Notes under the pieces: generated by a model
The model's database searches: none
Seen by the model: the letters and a program-made list of their open reading frames with translations, nothing else
What the model was told of the DNA's origin: nothing
Program-made: the position numbers and the translations under genes
Origin: Herbinix hemicellulosilytica
GTDB lineage: Bacteria > Bacillota > Clostridia > Lachnospirales > Lachnospiraceae
DNA length: 64,000 nucleotides
Assembly (NCBI RefSeq): GCF_002904165.1
Contig: NZ_CVTD020000027.1
Span: 1-64,000 of the forward strand
Direction of reading: 5' to 3'
Shown here: positions 25,779-34,465 of the stretch, one piece after another
How positions within the stretch are numbered: the stretch's first letter is position 1
Layout of the letters: every line of letters begins with the position of its first letter

Positions 25779-26117
25779 ATGCCTAATTACATAACTATTG
25801 AATCTGTCAGCGGAGGCGGTAGAAACCTTATTAGGCAGGATTTTAGACAAAGAACAAACCAATTTGTATGGCGGATAAAATTTTCAATTCCTCTTAACCC
25901 TTCTACCGTGAACAATAAAAATGTATACATTACCACCGAAAACAATACTCCGTTGTTAACTAATATTCGTTATGATTCGGTAAACAATTATATTGAAATA
26001 GAACCATTGGAACCTTATAGTTCCAATGAATCTTATATATTGCACGTCACAACCAATGTAGAATCCAAAAACCGCAAAAGGCTCCCAAACGAAATTACAT
26101 TACAATTTAAGATATAA
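25779..26117 (+). CDS. Stand-alone SbsA/Big_5-like Ig-fold protein
   Basis: A 112-residue protein made of one predicted Ig-like beta sandwich. Features are the FVWRIKFSIPLNPSTVNNKNVYIT strand pair, then YIEIEPLEPYSSNESYILHVT and a terminal ITLQFKI, matching the SbsA-type Ig-like pattern normally found as repeats in large surface proteins. There is no signal peptide, anchor or second domain, so it appears cytoplasmic or is exported by an unseen route. The ATG has AAGGAG 9 bases upstream and a good promoter. Its last 11 bases overlap, tail to tail, with the opposite gene ending at 26107. Function unknown. Confidence 0.8.
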   Translation: MPNYITIESVSGGGRNLIRQDFRQRTNQFVWRIKFSIPLNPSTVNNKNVYITTENNTPLLTNIRYDSVNNYIEIEPLEPYSSNESYILHVTTNVESKNRKRLPNEITLQFKI

Positions 26118-27849
26118 TATGCATGGTAAAATCCTCAGGTAATAAGGTCAGATATTCAGTATCAGCAACCATTTCCTCGGCTTCATGCCGGGGAATTTCT
26201 GTTCCAATTCTAAGATCAGCGGCTGCTATGGCATTTCGTATATATTCGGAGAATTTTTCAAATCTTTTATCCTTATCCTCAACATTTATGATGTTATATA
26301 ATCCGTTTTTTAACGGTACTAAAGCCGAAGGGTGTAATTTATATCCTCTAAGAGCGATACCGGCATATGCAAATCTCATCAGATCGTCTTCCGAATAAGG
26401 TGGTATATGTATCCTGTTATTTATGGATTCTATAATTTTGGGGCATTCTCTAAATAAATTGTTTATATTCTCATTGCTGTCTTCAAATATTACAGCAATA
26501 TCCCCACTTAAAATTTCTGCCAGCTCCAATACTTTTTCAATAGCAGGCCGCTTAAGCTCACCGGCCCTTTCTATAAGCAAACAGCATTTTCTTAATTCTT
26601 CTTTTCTCTCCGTTATATCGGTTTCCGTTAACTTCTGAGCCGATATTTTTAACAGTTTGGACGATCCAAGTTTTCCTGCCTTACTAAGGAAGATGGCTAT
26701 TTCCTTTGCCAAAGTTGTTTTTCCGGACAAAGGTTCACCGGTTATTATCATTTGCATATTATGGTTATTATCGATAATCAGCTCCAGGCTGTCAGCCAGT
26801 TGCTTTTGCAGATCCTTAATATGAATAAAATTACCGAATAAATATCTTAAATTCACATTCAAACGTTCCGATAAATTATCAAGCCGACTTAGGTCCTCGT
26901 TAGTTTCGTTCAACTCAAACAAGGCTTCAATTTCTTTTTGCACATCAGCTTGTGCATAATCAGTATCTTTTTCAATTTTATCATAATTGTCCAGTAAGGA
27001 ATCTACTTCCTTACGCATATTGTCGGTTATCTCACTTAAAACATGATCATCTATTTCATCCTCTGTCGTAGCTTTGCTTTCAACAGACAATTGTCCACTG
27101 CTTAGTTCATTTTCTGCTTCATAATCCACATAAATACTGCTATCTTCAGACTTTTCGTTAACTATATTAAGGTTATCCGTATCAATTATTTCACCGTTTC
27201 GGCCTTCATATTCAAAATCGTCTTTTTGCTCCTTATTTGCCCTGCTTTTTAGCTTCTGTATTATTTCATCCTTGTTAACTTCACCGGAATAATATGCTTT
27301 TAAAATTTTGGCCTTTTCAACATAACTGCCCTCACCAAACATAAGAATTATTTCCGAGCATTCCTGGATACACTCTTTTTCCATGCCTGCCTTATAGTAA
27401 AGCTTTGCCAGTTCATACGTCCACTTTTCCAAATAAATATGCTCTTTTAGTTTCTTTAAAGAATTTATCAATACGTCGTACGGTTCTTTCTTTAATTTGT
27501 CAATCTTATACCTGTATATATAATAATTGTAATCATTGGGAGCAATCTCTCTGTATTCATTTAGAAATTGTTCGGCTTCCGCAATATTCTTTCTTCCGAT
27601 AGCAGCAACTACCATCTGATCCAGTACTCGTCTGTTTCTTGATTTTTTATATACACGATAAAGCAGGTCCATGGCTTCATCGTATCTTTCATTATGAATG
27701 AATATATCGGCAAAAAGGCTTAGGTCAGCTATATTTTTTACCTTTTTTAACTGTATTGTGTCTAGAATTTTCTGAGCAGAGTCATAATCTCCGTTTTGAA
27801 CTCTTCTACGAATTTCTTCTGTCTTTATGATAATTCCATAGCTTCCCAT
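26107..27849 (-). CDS. TPR and AAA-like P-loop protein (unknown function)
   Basis: A 580-residue soluble protein. Residues about 5-200 are helical repeats of the TPR kind (for example YDSAQKILDTIQL, YDEAMDLLYRVYK, AEAEQFLNEYREIAP). Residues 205-310 are acidic and low complexity. From 330 on lies an AAA-type nucleotide-binding domain: Walker A GEPLSGKTT at 371-379, a second-motif candidate CCLLIERAG at 422-430 where the usual Asp-Glu is Glu-Arg, and a strand AVIFED at 452-457. ATP binding is likely and hydrolysis doubtful. ATG preceded by GGAGG. It follows the cNMP-fold gene in the same direction, but a terminator separates them. No specific function assigned. Confidence 0.8.
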   Translation of the reverse strand: MGSYGIIIKTEEIRRRVQNGDYDSAQKILDTIQLKKVKNIADLSLFADIFIHNERYDEAMDLLYRVYKKSRNRRVLDQMVVAAIGRKNIAEAEQFLNEYREIAPNDYNYYIYRYKIDKLKKEPYDVLINSLKKLKEHIYLEKWTYELAKLYYKAGMEKECIQECSEIILMFGEGSYVEKAKILKAYYSGEVNKDEIIQKLKSRANKEQKDDFEYEGRNGEIIDTDNLNIVNEKSEDSSIYVDYEAENELSSGQLSVESKATTEDEIDDHVLSEITDNMRKEVDSLLDNYDKIEKDTDYAQADVQKEIEALFELNETNEDLSRLDNLSERLNVNLRYLFGNFIHIKDLQKQLADSLELIIDNNHNMQMIITGEPLSGKTTLAKEIAIFLSKAGKLGSSKLLKISAQKLTETDITERKEELRKCCLLIERAGELKRPAIEKVLELAEILSGDIAVIFEDSNENINNLFRECPKIIESINNRIHIPPYSEDDLMRFAYAGIALRGYKLHPSALVPLKNGLYNIINVEDKDKRFEKFSEYIRNAIAAADLRIGTEIPRHEAEEMVADTEYLTLLPEDFTMHIIS

Positions 27850-27987
27850 TATTCTTCCTCCTTATTAATGGATTAAGCTCTGCTTTACTCCTTTATTCAT
27901 TACTATACTATCATTTGTGACAAATTTACTCAAGATATAAAGACAAAATAAGAACCTTAACTACAAAAATTTTAAAGATAAGAAATA

Positions 27988-28024
27988 CTGCCGCCTTGCG
28001 ATCCTGTTAACGCAATAGCGGCAG
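27988..28024 (-). terminator. Terminator of the cNMP-binding-fold gene
   Basis: Minus-strand stem CTGCCGC-TATTGCG with CGCAA-GGCGGCAG (arms 28011-28024 and 27988-28000) followed by TATTTCTTATCTTT. Confidence 0.8.
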
Positions 28025-28076
28025 CCCTGTGATACAGTTTACTTAACGTTCTGCTTTATTTAAGCAACTGCTTTCG

Positions 28077-30401
28077 TTACGTTTCTTTATAATAATCCAA
28101 TGTATCTGTCAGCTCTTTTGTAAGCTGAATACTGTCTTTCTGGAGCATCCGATATCTTCCTTCAAGCTCTTTTATTTTCTTTAAACGGTTTTTATTAAAC
28201 CTTGCAAAGGCTTCTTCAAATACAGGCTGAATAGTCAACTGTTCCCTAATCTTTTTAGAAAACGGACAATAAGTTGCCAAAATTTCCCTGACAGGTTTAT
28301 TTAACTTTATAGCTCCGCCTGATTCAAAGATAATCCATGTTTCATAATCTATGACAAATATTTCTCTGCTGTTATTTCTGCCTTTTTGAATTTGCAGTTT
28401 TATTTTTTCCTTTTTTTCTTCTGACAGATTTTTATTCTTTTTATAGAATTGTATATAGTCCGAATACTCAGACGTCAATGATTTATATTTGATATCGTTC
28501 CAGGCAACACCTTCTATGGTTCTGCACATCTCCCAGCGGAATCGGCCGCATACCCGAACCATTTGCAAGAAAAGATCTCCCTCAAAAAGCACCGGGAAAA
28601 TAAACCTTCCGGGACTGCCCCTTCTTCTTCCCGTAATGTCCTGCCACATTATAGCATTTGTTCCTATCGTCGGCATTAAAATAATATCCGGGAATACTCT
28701 TTTTATTATATACTCTTTTTCTATGTTTTTAGATTTGTCGGTATATAAAAGCTCCCAGTCAAAAATGGAAAAATCTATATCTAAAAGCTTGTTTAAAACA
28801 TCTTTTATCTTTCCGGCAGACAGATAAGCTTTATCCGGTATACTTGATAATGCATCTTTGTGAAGCACAGGAACAAAGACAGATATTTGCCCGCTGGTCA
28901 GCCTGTTGTTATAGCGGAACATATTCTGAATTTCATATTCCAGCTTTCTTTCATTATCGGTACTGTATTCATTATACTGTTTATCAGTAATCATTCCTCT
29001 GCTCTTCATCGATAAGAGCATCTCGTTATATTCCTGGTCAAATTCATTCTTAGATGGCTCTTTCTTACCTTCATAAATAAGCGTAAGCCATTCTTTTATA
29101 TTGTAGACATTATCGCAAGGATCATCCTCTTCCAAAAAATAAAGGGATAAAATCTGATCCTTGGTCAAAAGTCTCTCATCCGCATATCCGTATTTTAAAA
29201 ACATATCAATAATTCTAGGAACATGTTTATCATGATATGCCTTCAAAAACACAGCTTTATACAATACATAGTATGTCTCCGTAAGCTGCTTTCTTATTTT
29301 TCTGGCATAGTCATCAGTCGAGAACTTGTCCTTCAAATTTATAAAGTCCATCATGATGCTTTGCATCTGATTTGTTGTATCCTCATCTATTTCCGCATAA
29401 TCAAGGATTTGCCGGTAAGAATCCGTAAGCTCCTCTAAAACTTTTTCGGCTTCTTCCACTGAATATTTTATAAAGGTTTGAACACTCAACTCCTTATCTT
29501 TTGTACCGGTATTTATAAGATGATAAATTTCCTCGATTCGCTTGCGGTTTACGGAAAAATCCCTGCCTAATCTGGTTTTTAAAAATACTTCCAGATTATT
29601 TATGTTGTTTATAATATTATCAAGTATGTCTAAAAGCTGCTTGCTGTTGCCGTCCGCATTTACAATTTCAATGGCATGGGAAGCAATCAGGCCGAAAAGA
29701 CTTTTGTCGCTGTCATCAATTAAGTACTCTGTCCATAAGATAAGTTTCTTTGTGTATGACTTCAAAACATCATTCAACTGGCTGATAAGGTCGGACTGCT
29801 CTTCTATCTGGTATAGGGTTATTATATTGCTGACACTATAATATGATTTCATTACATCTATAGGAATCTTTGCATATTCCATATAAAATTCAATTTTTTC
29901 ATTATCCAGTTCCCGTTCTATTTCCAGGTTGGTCAGATCGTCGACCCACTGCGGTTTTCTTACCGTATATCCAAGTCTTGAGGCAGATTCATAATAAACC
30001 TTATAATTGTCGGTAAGTAAATTATAAAGCTCACGTCCGTACCTTATAATACCCTGATAGGTTTGACCCAGCTCATAAATAATTTTGCTTAAGGAGGCTA
30101 CCATAAAGCCGTTGTAGTCTTTATTTATGGAAAGTATCTTTTCCAAGTCCTCCTTGTGCTCAACCGCAAATAAATATATTATAACATCATCCGACGCCAT
30201 ATATGTACTTTGATATACACCGTGCAAAACATCATTTACTGCAAGAAAAGATCCCGGCCCCACCAAATATCTTGCACCGTCATGATAAACCTGAATATTT
30301 CCTTTAACCAAAAGTGCGATACTGTTTAGAGGCTCTCCTTCATTATAAATGACGGTTCCTTTTGATAATTGATTAACTGCATTTAATTTCATCTTTTGCA
30401 T
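28077..30401 (-). CDS. Large protein with N-terminal cyclic-nucleotide-binding fold
   Basis: A 774-residue cytoplasmic protein. Residues about 8-120 form a CRP-like cNMP-binding domain (LSKGTVIYNEGEPLNSIALLVKG, then YLVGPGSFLAVNDVLHG). The phosphate-binding cassette of true cAMP receptors is not recognisable, so ligand binding is uncertain. No helix-turn-helix is seen. The remaining 650 residues are mostly helical and unassigned; a central region (DDPCDNVYNIKEW, FDQEYNEMLLSM) and a C-terminal coiled coil (LKKIKELEGRYRMLQKDS) are visible. The ATG at 30401 has GGAGAGG 8 bases upstream; a TTG precedes it in frame. It appears to be a single-gene unit. Confidence 0.75.
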   Translation of the reverse strand: MQKMKLNAVNQLSKGTVIYNEGEPLNSIALLVKGNIQVYHDGARYLVGPGSFLAVNDVLHGVYQSTYMASDDVIIYLFAVEHKEDLEKILSINKDYNGFMVASLSKIIYELGQTYQGIIRYGRELYNLLTDNYKVYYESASRLGYTVRKPQWVDDLTNLEIERELDNEKIEFYMEYAKIPIDVMKSYYSVSNIITLYQIEEQSDLISQLNDVLKSYTKKLILWTEYLIDDSDKSLFGLIASHAIEIVNADGNSKQLLDILDNIINNINNLEVFLKTRLGRDFSVNRKRIEEIYHLINTGTKDKELSVQTFIKYSVEEAEKVLEELTDSYRQILDYAEIDEDTTNQMQSIMMDFINLKDKFSTDDYARKIRKQLTETYYVLYKAVFLKAYHDKHVPRIIDMFLKYGYADERLLTKDQILSLYFLEEDDPCDNVYNIKEWLTLIYEGKKEPSKNEFDQEYNEMLLSMKSRGMITDKQYNEYSTDNERKLEYEIQNMFRYNNRLTSGQISVFVPVLHKDALSSIPDKAYLSAGKIKDVLNKLLDIDFSIFDWELLYTDKSKNIEKEYIIKRVFPDIILMPTIGTNAIMWQDITGRRRGSPGRFIFPVLFEGDLFLQMVRVCGRFRWEMCRTIEGVAWNDIKYKSLTSEYSDYIQFYKKNKNLSEEKKEKIKLQIQKGRNNSREIFVIDYETWIIFESGGAIKLNKPVREILATYCPFSKKIREQLTIQPVFEEAFARFNKNRLKKIKELEGRYRMLQKDSIQLTKELTDTLDYYKET

Positions 30402-30712
30402 CAAATGAACCTCTCCAATTCCTGTAGTATGTTTATAGTCTTTTTCTTATTATATACTAAAGGCAAATTAATAAAAAGCCATTTTTTATGCCAACTGCAT
30501 AAAATAGTACAAAATTCTTATTATAAAGCAACTTTAATACACAATTTTGGCATTATTTGCATATATAACCAACAATAGATTAAAATTTTAGAACAAATAA
30601 AACAATATTTTTACTTTATAAAAAAGTTGCAACTTTTTCCCCATTGTATATTATCCGTTTGGGTTCTAAAATTGCAACGGTTTTTATGCGGTATTATTTA
30701 AAGCTAAGTTGC
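30402..30712. other. Intergenic region between the cNMP-fold and malic enzyme genes
   Basis: 311 AT-rich bases. It contains the candidate malic-enzyme terminator (30615-30680) with an 18-base perfect palindrome at 30621-30638. The rest should hold the promoter of the cNMP-fold gene; I see no other gene. Confidence 0.5.
30615..30680 (-). terminator. Possible malic enzyme terminator
   Basis: On the minus strand GTTGCAA (complement of 30672-30678 region) can pair with TTGCAAC followed by TTTTTTA (complement of 30620-30633 region). The loop is long, so this is weaker than the other terminators here. Confidence 0.4.
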
Positions 30713-31885
30713 CTATATTCTTGCAACATTGGTTTCGTAAGCAGCCTTAATTACGGCCTCTGCAACTGCCTTACTTACCCTTTTATCCAATGCATTTGGT
30801 ATAATATACTCTTCGTTTAGTTCTTCGTCCGTCACTAAAGAGGAAATGGCATAAGTTGCGGCCACCTTCATTTCTTCATTAATAGTTTTTGCTCGGCAGT
30901 CCAAAGCTCCTCTAAATATTCCCGGAAATGCCAGGACATTATTTATCTGATTGGGAAAATCCGAACGCCCTGTTCCGACTATCCTTGCTCCTGCTTCTTT
31001 TGCCAGGTCAGGCATAATCTCCGGCACGGGATTTGCCAAAGCAAATACGATTGATTCAGCTGCCATAGATTTTATCATGTCTTTGCTTAGTACATCCGGA
31101 GCAGATACCCCTATAAATACATCCGCATCTTTTATGGCATCTTCAAGATTACCCTTTTTTCTTGCCTTATTGGTAACCTTAGATATTTCCTTCTGGGCAG
31201 GATTTAATTCTTCCATCCCTTCACAAATAATACCGAAACGGTCAACCATAATAATGTCACTTAGCCCTAAATTTATCAAATGCTGGGCAATAGCAATCCC
31301 GGCCGATCCGGCTCCGTTAATAACAACTTTAACTTTTTTAATGTCCTTTTTTACCAGTTTCAAAGCATTTATTAACGCCGCCCCCACAACTATAGCGGTT
31401 CCATGCTGATCGTCATGGAATACCGGAATGTCACATATCTCTTTAAGTCTTCTTTCAATTTCAAAACAACGGGGAGCGGATATATCTTCAAGATTTATGC
31501 CTCCAAAGCTGCCCGATATCAAATATATCGTTCTTACGATTTCGTCAATATCTTTGGTTCGCAGGCAAATTGGAAAGGCATCTATATCGGCAAACTCTTT
31601 AAACAGGGCACATTTTCCTTCCATAACAGGCATACCGGCCTCCGGCCCTATATCTCCCAGCCCTAAAACTGCAGTTCCGTCCGTAATAACTGCGACCAAG
31701 TTACCCCTGCGGGTCAGCTCAAAGGACAAATCATAATTTTTTTGTATTTCCTTACAGGGTTCGGCAACCCCAGGTGTATAAGCTATTGACAAATCCTCCT
31801 TTGATTCTATTTTTGCCCGGGATATTACTTCAATTTTTCCTTTCCATTCATAATGTTTAGCAAGAGACTTATTTTTTATGTCCAT
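30713..31885 (-). CDS. NAD-type malic enzyme
   Basis: A 390-residue cytoplasmic enzyme converting malate to pyruvate and CO2 with reduction of NAD(P)+. It has the short bacterial malic enzyme layout. The N-terminal domain has IAYTPGVAEPCKEI and VTDGTAVLGLGDIGPEAGMPVMEGK. FHDDQHGTAIVV carries the metal-binding Asp residues, and the NAD fold has INGAGSAGIAIAQHL. The C-terminal FANPVPEIMP and NNVLAFPGIFRGALD stretches are intact. The Rossmann strand ends in MVDRFG. The upstream neighbour is an Ldh_2-type malate dehydrogenase with 54 bases between ORFs, so both may be cotranscribed. Confidence 0.95.
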   Translation of the reverse strand: MDIKNKSLAKHYEWKGKIEVISRAKIESKEDLSIAYTPGVAEPCKEIQKNYDLSFELTRRGNLVAVITDGTAVLGLGDIGPEAGMPVMEGKCALFKEFADIDAFPICLRTKDIDEIVRTIYLISGSFGGINLEDISAPRCFEIERRLKEICDIPVFHDDQHGTAIVVGAALINALKLVKKDIKKVKVVINGAGSAGIAIAQHLINLGLSDIIMVDRFGIICEGMEELNPAQKEISKVTNKARKKGNLEDAIKDADVFIGVSAPDVLSKDMIKSMAAESIVFALANPVPEIMPDLAKEAGARIVGTGRSDFPNQINNVLAFPGIFRGALDCRAKTINEEMKVAATYAISSLVTDEELNEEYIIPNALDKRVSKAVAEAVIKAAYETNVARI

Positions 31886-31939
31886 AAAGCCGCCTTTCTA
31901 TTTTTACAAAAGATACTGAAGATCTATTATTAAATTAGA

Positions 31940-33055
31940 TTAGTTCTCTTCAAAGGGAAATACATATCTGCTTAATCCTAATTCATTGCGCAATTGTATC
32001 AGTTCTTTTTGAACAGATTCATTTATAGGGACTCCGCTTTCTTTACGTGACAGCCAAACCAGATGTTCCTTTTCTCCAGCCGTATAAATCCTTTCCTGAC
32101 CGGGTGCTTTTTTGGAATTTCTTAATTCTCTTAAAATCTCACCGCAGGTCTTTTTAAATTCTTCCAATCCCATAAAAGCCTCGGGATCTATCGCAATAAA
32201 GAAATGGCCAAGCGGCATCGGAATTTTTTTGCCTTCTTTATCTATACCTGATAAGGCGCGTAAAAATTGCCCCTGTTGTAAAGCAGCAGATAAAATTTCC
32301 ACCACCGTTGCATACCCGTAACCTTTATAACCGGCAAGTTCTTCTCCTATACCTCCGAGAGGTGCCAATGCGGCATTTTGGTTGTCTAAATCCTTAAGAA
32401 TTTGTTTTGAATCAGTTTTTGCTTTTCCGTCCCTTCCGATAACCATGCCTTCCGGTGTATCTTTGCCTATACGGGCATAGTACTCTATTTTTCCTCTTTG
32501 GGTAATAGAAGTGGCACAGTCAAGCAAAAAAGGAAATTCCTCGTCTGTAGGCATACCAAAAGTCAAAGGGTTGGTACCCAGCATATTCTCAACCCCAAAA
32601 GTCGGTGCTATTGATGGTCTGGCGTTTGTACCTGTTATACCAATACAGCCCTGATTCACCGCCATGGCAGCATAATATCCTGCTATTCCGTAATGGGTAG
32701 AATTACGTACGGCCACCATACCCATACCGTACTCTTTTGCTTTACTTATAGCCATGTTCATAGCTTTATAACCGATTACCTGACCCATCCCAAGATGGCC
32801 GTCGACAACTGCTGTTGTAGCCGTTTCTTTTATAACTTCAAAATTCGTAACGGGATTTTGAATCCCTGCTTTAATCCGGTCTAAATATATAGGTTTTAAG
32901 CGGTTAACCCCATGAGATTCAATTCCCCACTTGTCAGCCTGCAGCAACACATCGGCACATATTCCGGCATCCTCGTCGGGTACCCCATGCTTTATAAAAA
33001 CCTCCCTGACAAATTCCGTAATGGTCTTCCAGTCAACTATATTTGACTTTTTCAT
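31940..33055 (-). CDS. Ldh_2-family malate/lactate/ureidoglycolate-type dehydrogenase
   Basis: A 371-residue NAD(P)-dependent 2-hydroxyacid dehydrogenase of the Ldh_2 fold, unrelated to classic MDH or LDH. Landmarks are ADKWGIESHGVNRL (with the catalytic His), DGHLGMGQVIGYKAM, VRNSTHYGIAGYYA, TGTNARPSIAPTFG and GTNPLTFGMPT. Members oxidise malate, lactate, ureidoglycolate or similar acids; malate is favoured here only because a malic enzyme follows. Start is ATG 33055 with GGGGGT 6 bases upstream; 13 further in-frame codons upstream lack a comparable site. Confidence 0.88.
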   Translation of the reverse strand: MKKSNIVDWKTITEFVREVFIKHGVPDEDAGICADVLLQADKWGIESHGVNRLKPIYLDRIKAGIQNPVTNFEVIKETATTAVVDGHLGMGQVIGYKAMNMAISKAKEYGMGMVAVRNSTHYGIAGYYAAMAVNQGCIGITGTNARPSIAPTFGVENMLGTNPLTFGMPTDEEFPFLLDCATSITQRGKIEYYARIGKDTPEGMVIGRDGKAKTDSKQILKDLDNQNAALAPLGGIGEELAGYKGYGYATVVEILSAALQQGQFLRALSGIDKEGKKIPMPLGHFFIAIDPEAFMGLEEFKKTCGEILRELRNSKKAPGQERIYTAGEKEHLVWLSRKESGVPINESVQKELIQLRNELGLSRYVFPFEEN

Positions 33056-33232
33056 TTTTTTACCCCCAATCAGAATAAAAAGTAAAGCTTTCAAAACACT
33101 TTCTGCCAGTTAAGTTTTGCCGATTAAAAGATTATAATTATTATAGTATTTATGCATAAATTTAACAATGTCAAAATCCCAAATCATATAAATAAATTCT
33201 GATTCATTCTTAAATTTATATAAATAATATAA

Positions 33233-33254
33233 AAAGCATCCTAAAGGATGCTTT
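33233..33254 (-). terminator. Second terminator downstream of the SRP RNA
   Basis: Stem AAAGCATCC/GGATGCTTT (33233-33241 with 33246-33254) with T-rich flanks on both strands. Confidence 0.7.
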
Positions 33255-33358
33255 CTTTAGCTCTTTTTTCTTTTTCCGTCGGTTTTCAGTATGTTATTTT
33301 CTTGGAACTTTATGACAAGAATCTTAATCTCAAATTTCCTTCATATACAAAATAAATT

Positions 33359-33391
33359 AAAGGGACGGATACGTAAAGTATCTATCCCTTT
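33359..33391 (-). terminator. SRP RNA terminator
   Basis: Stem AAAGGGA(C/T)GGATAC with its complement (33359-33373 with 33377-33391). It ends 15 bases past the mature SRP RNA 3' end. Confidence 0.7.
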
Positions 33392-33405
33392 TATATAAAT
33401 TTATT

Positions 33406-33667
33406 CCGTGCATTCTGCTTCGAATGCTTACCATAGGCGTTACCTCTACAGTTGACTCGGTCCAGGCTGCCTTACGGCACACAGGAGCTTTTGCTTAGTG
33501 CTGCTTCATTCCTGACCTGACACGGTTCACAAAGTCCTGTTGCGTAAGACCCGAACGTCAACATCACTTATAGAGGGCAGCCCTACAATAAGTCACCCTA
33601 GGCAGAATATCACCCCTGCTGTAGCGGATTGCAGGTACAGGGCACCGCTATCTCCCCGGCTGCACGG
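33406..33667 (-). ncRNA. ffs: Signal recognition particle RNA, large (scRNA) type
   Basis: A minus-strand RNA of about 262 bases. The ends CCGTGCA (5') and TGCACGG (3') pair, which sets the limits. The 5' Alu-like domain contains GGGGAGATAGCGGTGCCCTG. The conserved SRP54-binding tip reads GTGTCAGGTCAGGAATGAAG, then CAGCA. The Alu-containing long form is typical of Bacillus and Clostridium. Position next to tadA fits the usual neighbourhood. Mature ends are inferred from helix complementarity. Confidence 0.93.
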
Positions 33668-33727
33668 AAACTTTATGACAAATTCATTTAGGTCTTTTGA
33701 TTCCTGTAAACTAAAGACCGTATGCAT

Positions 33728-33757
33728 AGTATACGATTTATAAAGCGTATTTGTCAA
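33728..33757 (-). promoter_or_regulatory. SRP RNA promoter, overlapping the tadA stop codon
   Basis: Minus strand perfect TTGACA (33757-33752), an 18-base spacer, then TATACT (33733-33728). The tadA stop TGA is part of the -35 box. The predicted start near 33720 implies a 5' extension of about 50 bases, which contains a GGTCTTT/AAAGACC hairpin and would be trimmed. Confidence 0.8.
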
Positions 33758-34248
33758 CCCTCAAGCTTTGCCAATTTATTACGTATGCGCAGCTCTTTAA
33801 AAAATTTCTGCAAAATAGCTGAACATTCTTCTTCTAAGACCCCGGTGGTAATCTCCACCTGATGATTAAATTCCTCCATCTGAAGGATATTTAATATAGA
33901 ACCTGCGCAACCGGCCTTGGGATTCATTGCCCCTATGACCGCTCTTTTTATTCTGGCCTGGACAATTGCTCCCGAACACATCTGGCAAGGTTCCAAAGTT
34001 ATATATATTGTACAGTCTTCCAAACGCCAGTCTCCCATTTTTTTGCTGGCCTTATCTATTGCAGTGATTTCCGCATGGGCAAGGGTAGTTTTTTTTGTGT
34101 TTCTTTTATTATATCCTCTTCCGATAATTTTATCCTGATAAACGATAACACAGCCAATGGGAACTTCCCCTAAACGGTAAGCCCGTTTTGCCTGCTTTAA
34201 AGCTTCTCTCATGTATTTTTCATCTGTCTTTAAATTTTCGTCAGTCAT
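33754..34248 (-). CDS. tadA: tRNA-specific adenosine-34 deaminase
   Basis: A 164-residue zinc deaminase converting A34 to inosine in tRNA-Arg(ACG). The zinc site is HAEITAI (His and catalytic Glu near residues 61-63) and PCQMCSGAIVQARI (two Cys). AMNPKAGCAGSILNI is the TadA-type substrate loop. Length is normal. ATG preceded by AAAAGGAAA. It lies directly upstream of the SRP RNA gene, as in many Firmicutes. Confidence 0.96.
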   Translation of the reverse strand: MTDENLKTDEKYMREALKQAKRAYRLGEVPIGCVIVYQDKIIGRGYNKRNTKKTTLAHAEITAIDKASKKMGDWRLEDCTIYITLEPCQMCSGAIVQARIKRAVIGAMNPKAGCAGSILNILQMEEFNHQVEITTGVLEEECSAILQKFFKELRIRNKLAKLEG

Positions 34249-34465
34249 GATTAATTTCCTTTTCTATAGACTGGGTCTTTATAATCTGGTATATTTATTA
34301 TACACACCAAAAACCCATCAAAAATTATTAATAAAACAGTTTATGAGAATAACTTCTGTGCATATCTGAAAATCAGGTTTTTGGGTTGATCCGCTTAAAC
34401 ATTATACTCCATAAATAAGCCTGTTTGCAACCCGAATCCGTCAATGAAAACAACGAGGTGAACAT

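Larger units (their letters stand above)
33056..33405. other. Spacer between SRP RNA and the Ldh_2-type gene
   Basis: Holds two tandem terminators (33233-33254 and 33359-33391) and a possible minus-strand promoter (TTGACA at 33174-33169 with an A/T-rich -10 region). A 13-base direct repeat AACTTTATGACAA occurs here (33306-33318) and again at 33669-33681 on the far side of the SRP RNA. Confidence 0.45.

Noticed and set aside
30621-30638. 18-base perfect palindrome AAAAAGTTGCAACTTTTT as a regulator operator
   Set aside because: Its right half with T-run can be explained as the 3' arm of the malic enzyme terminator, and A/T-rich palindromes arise easily.
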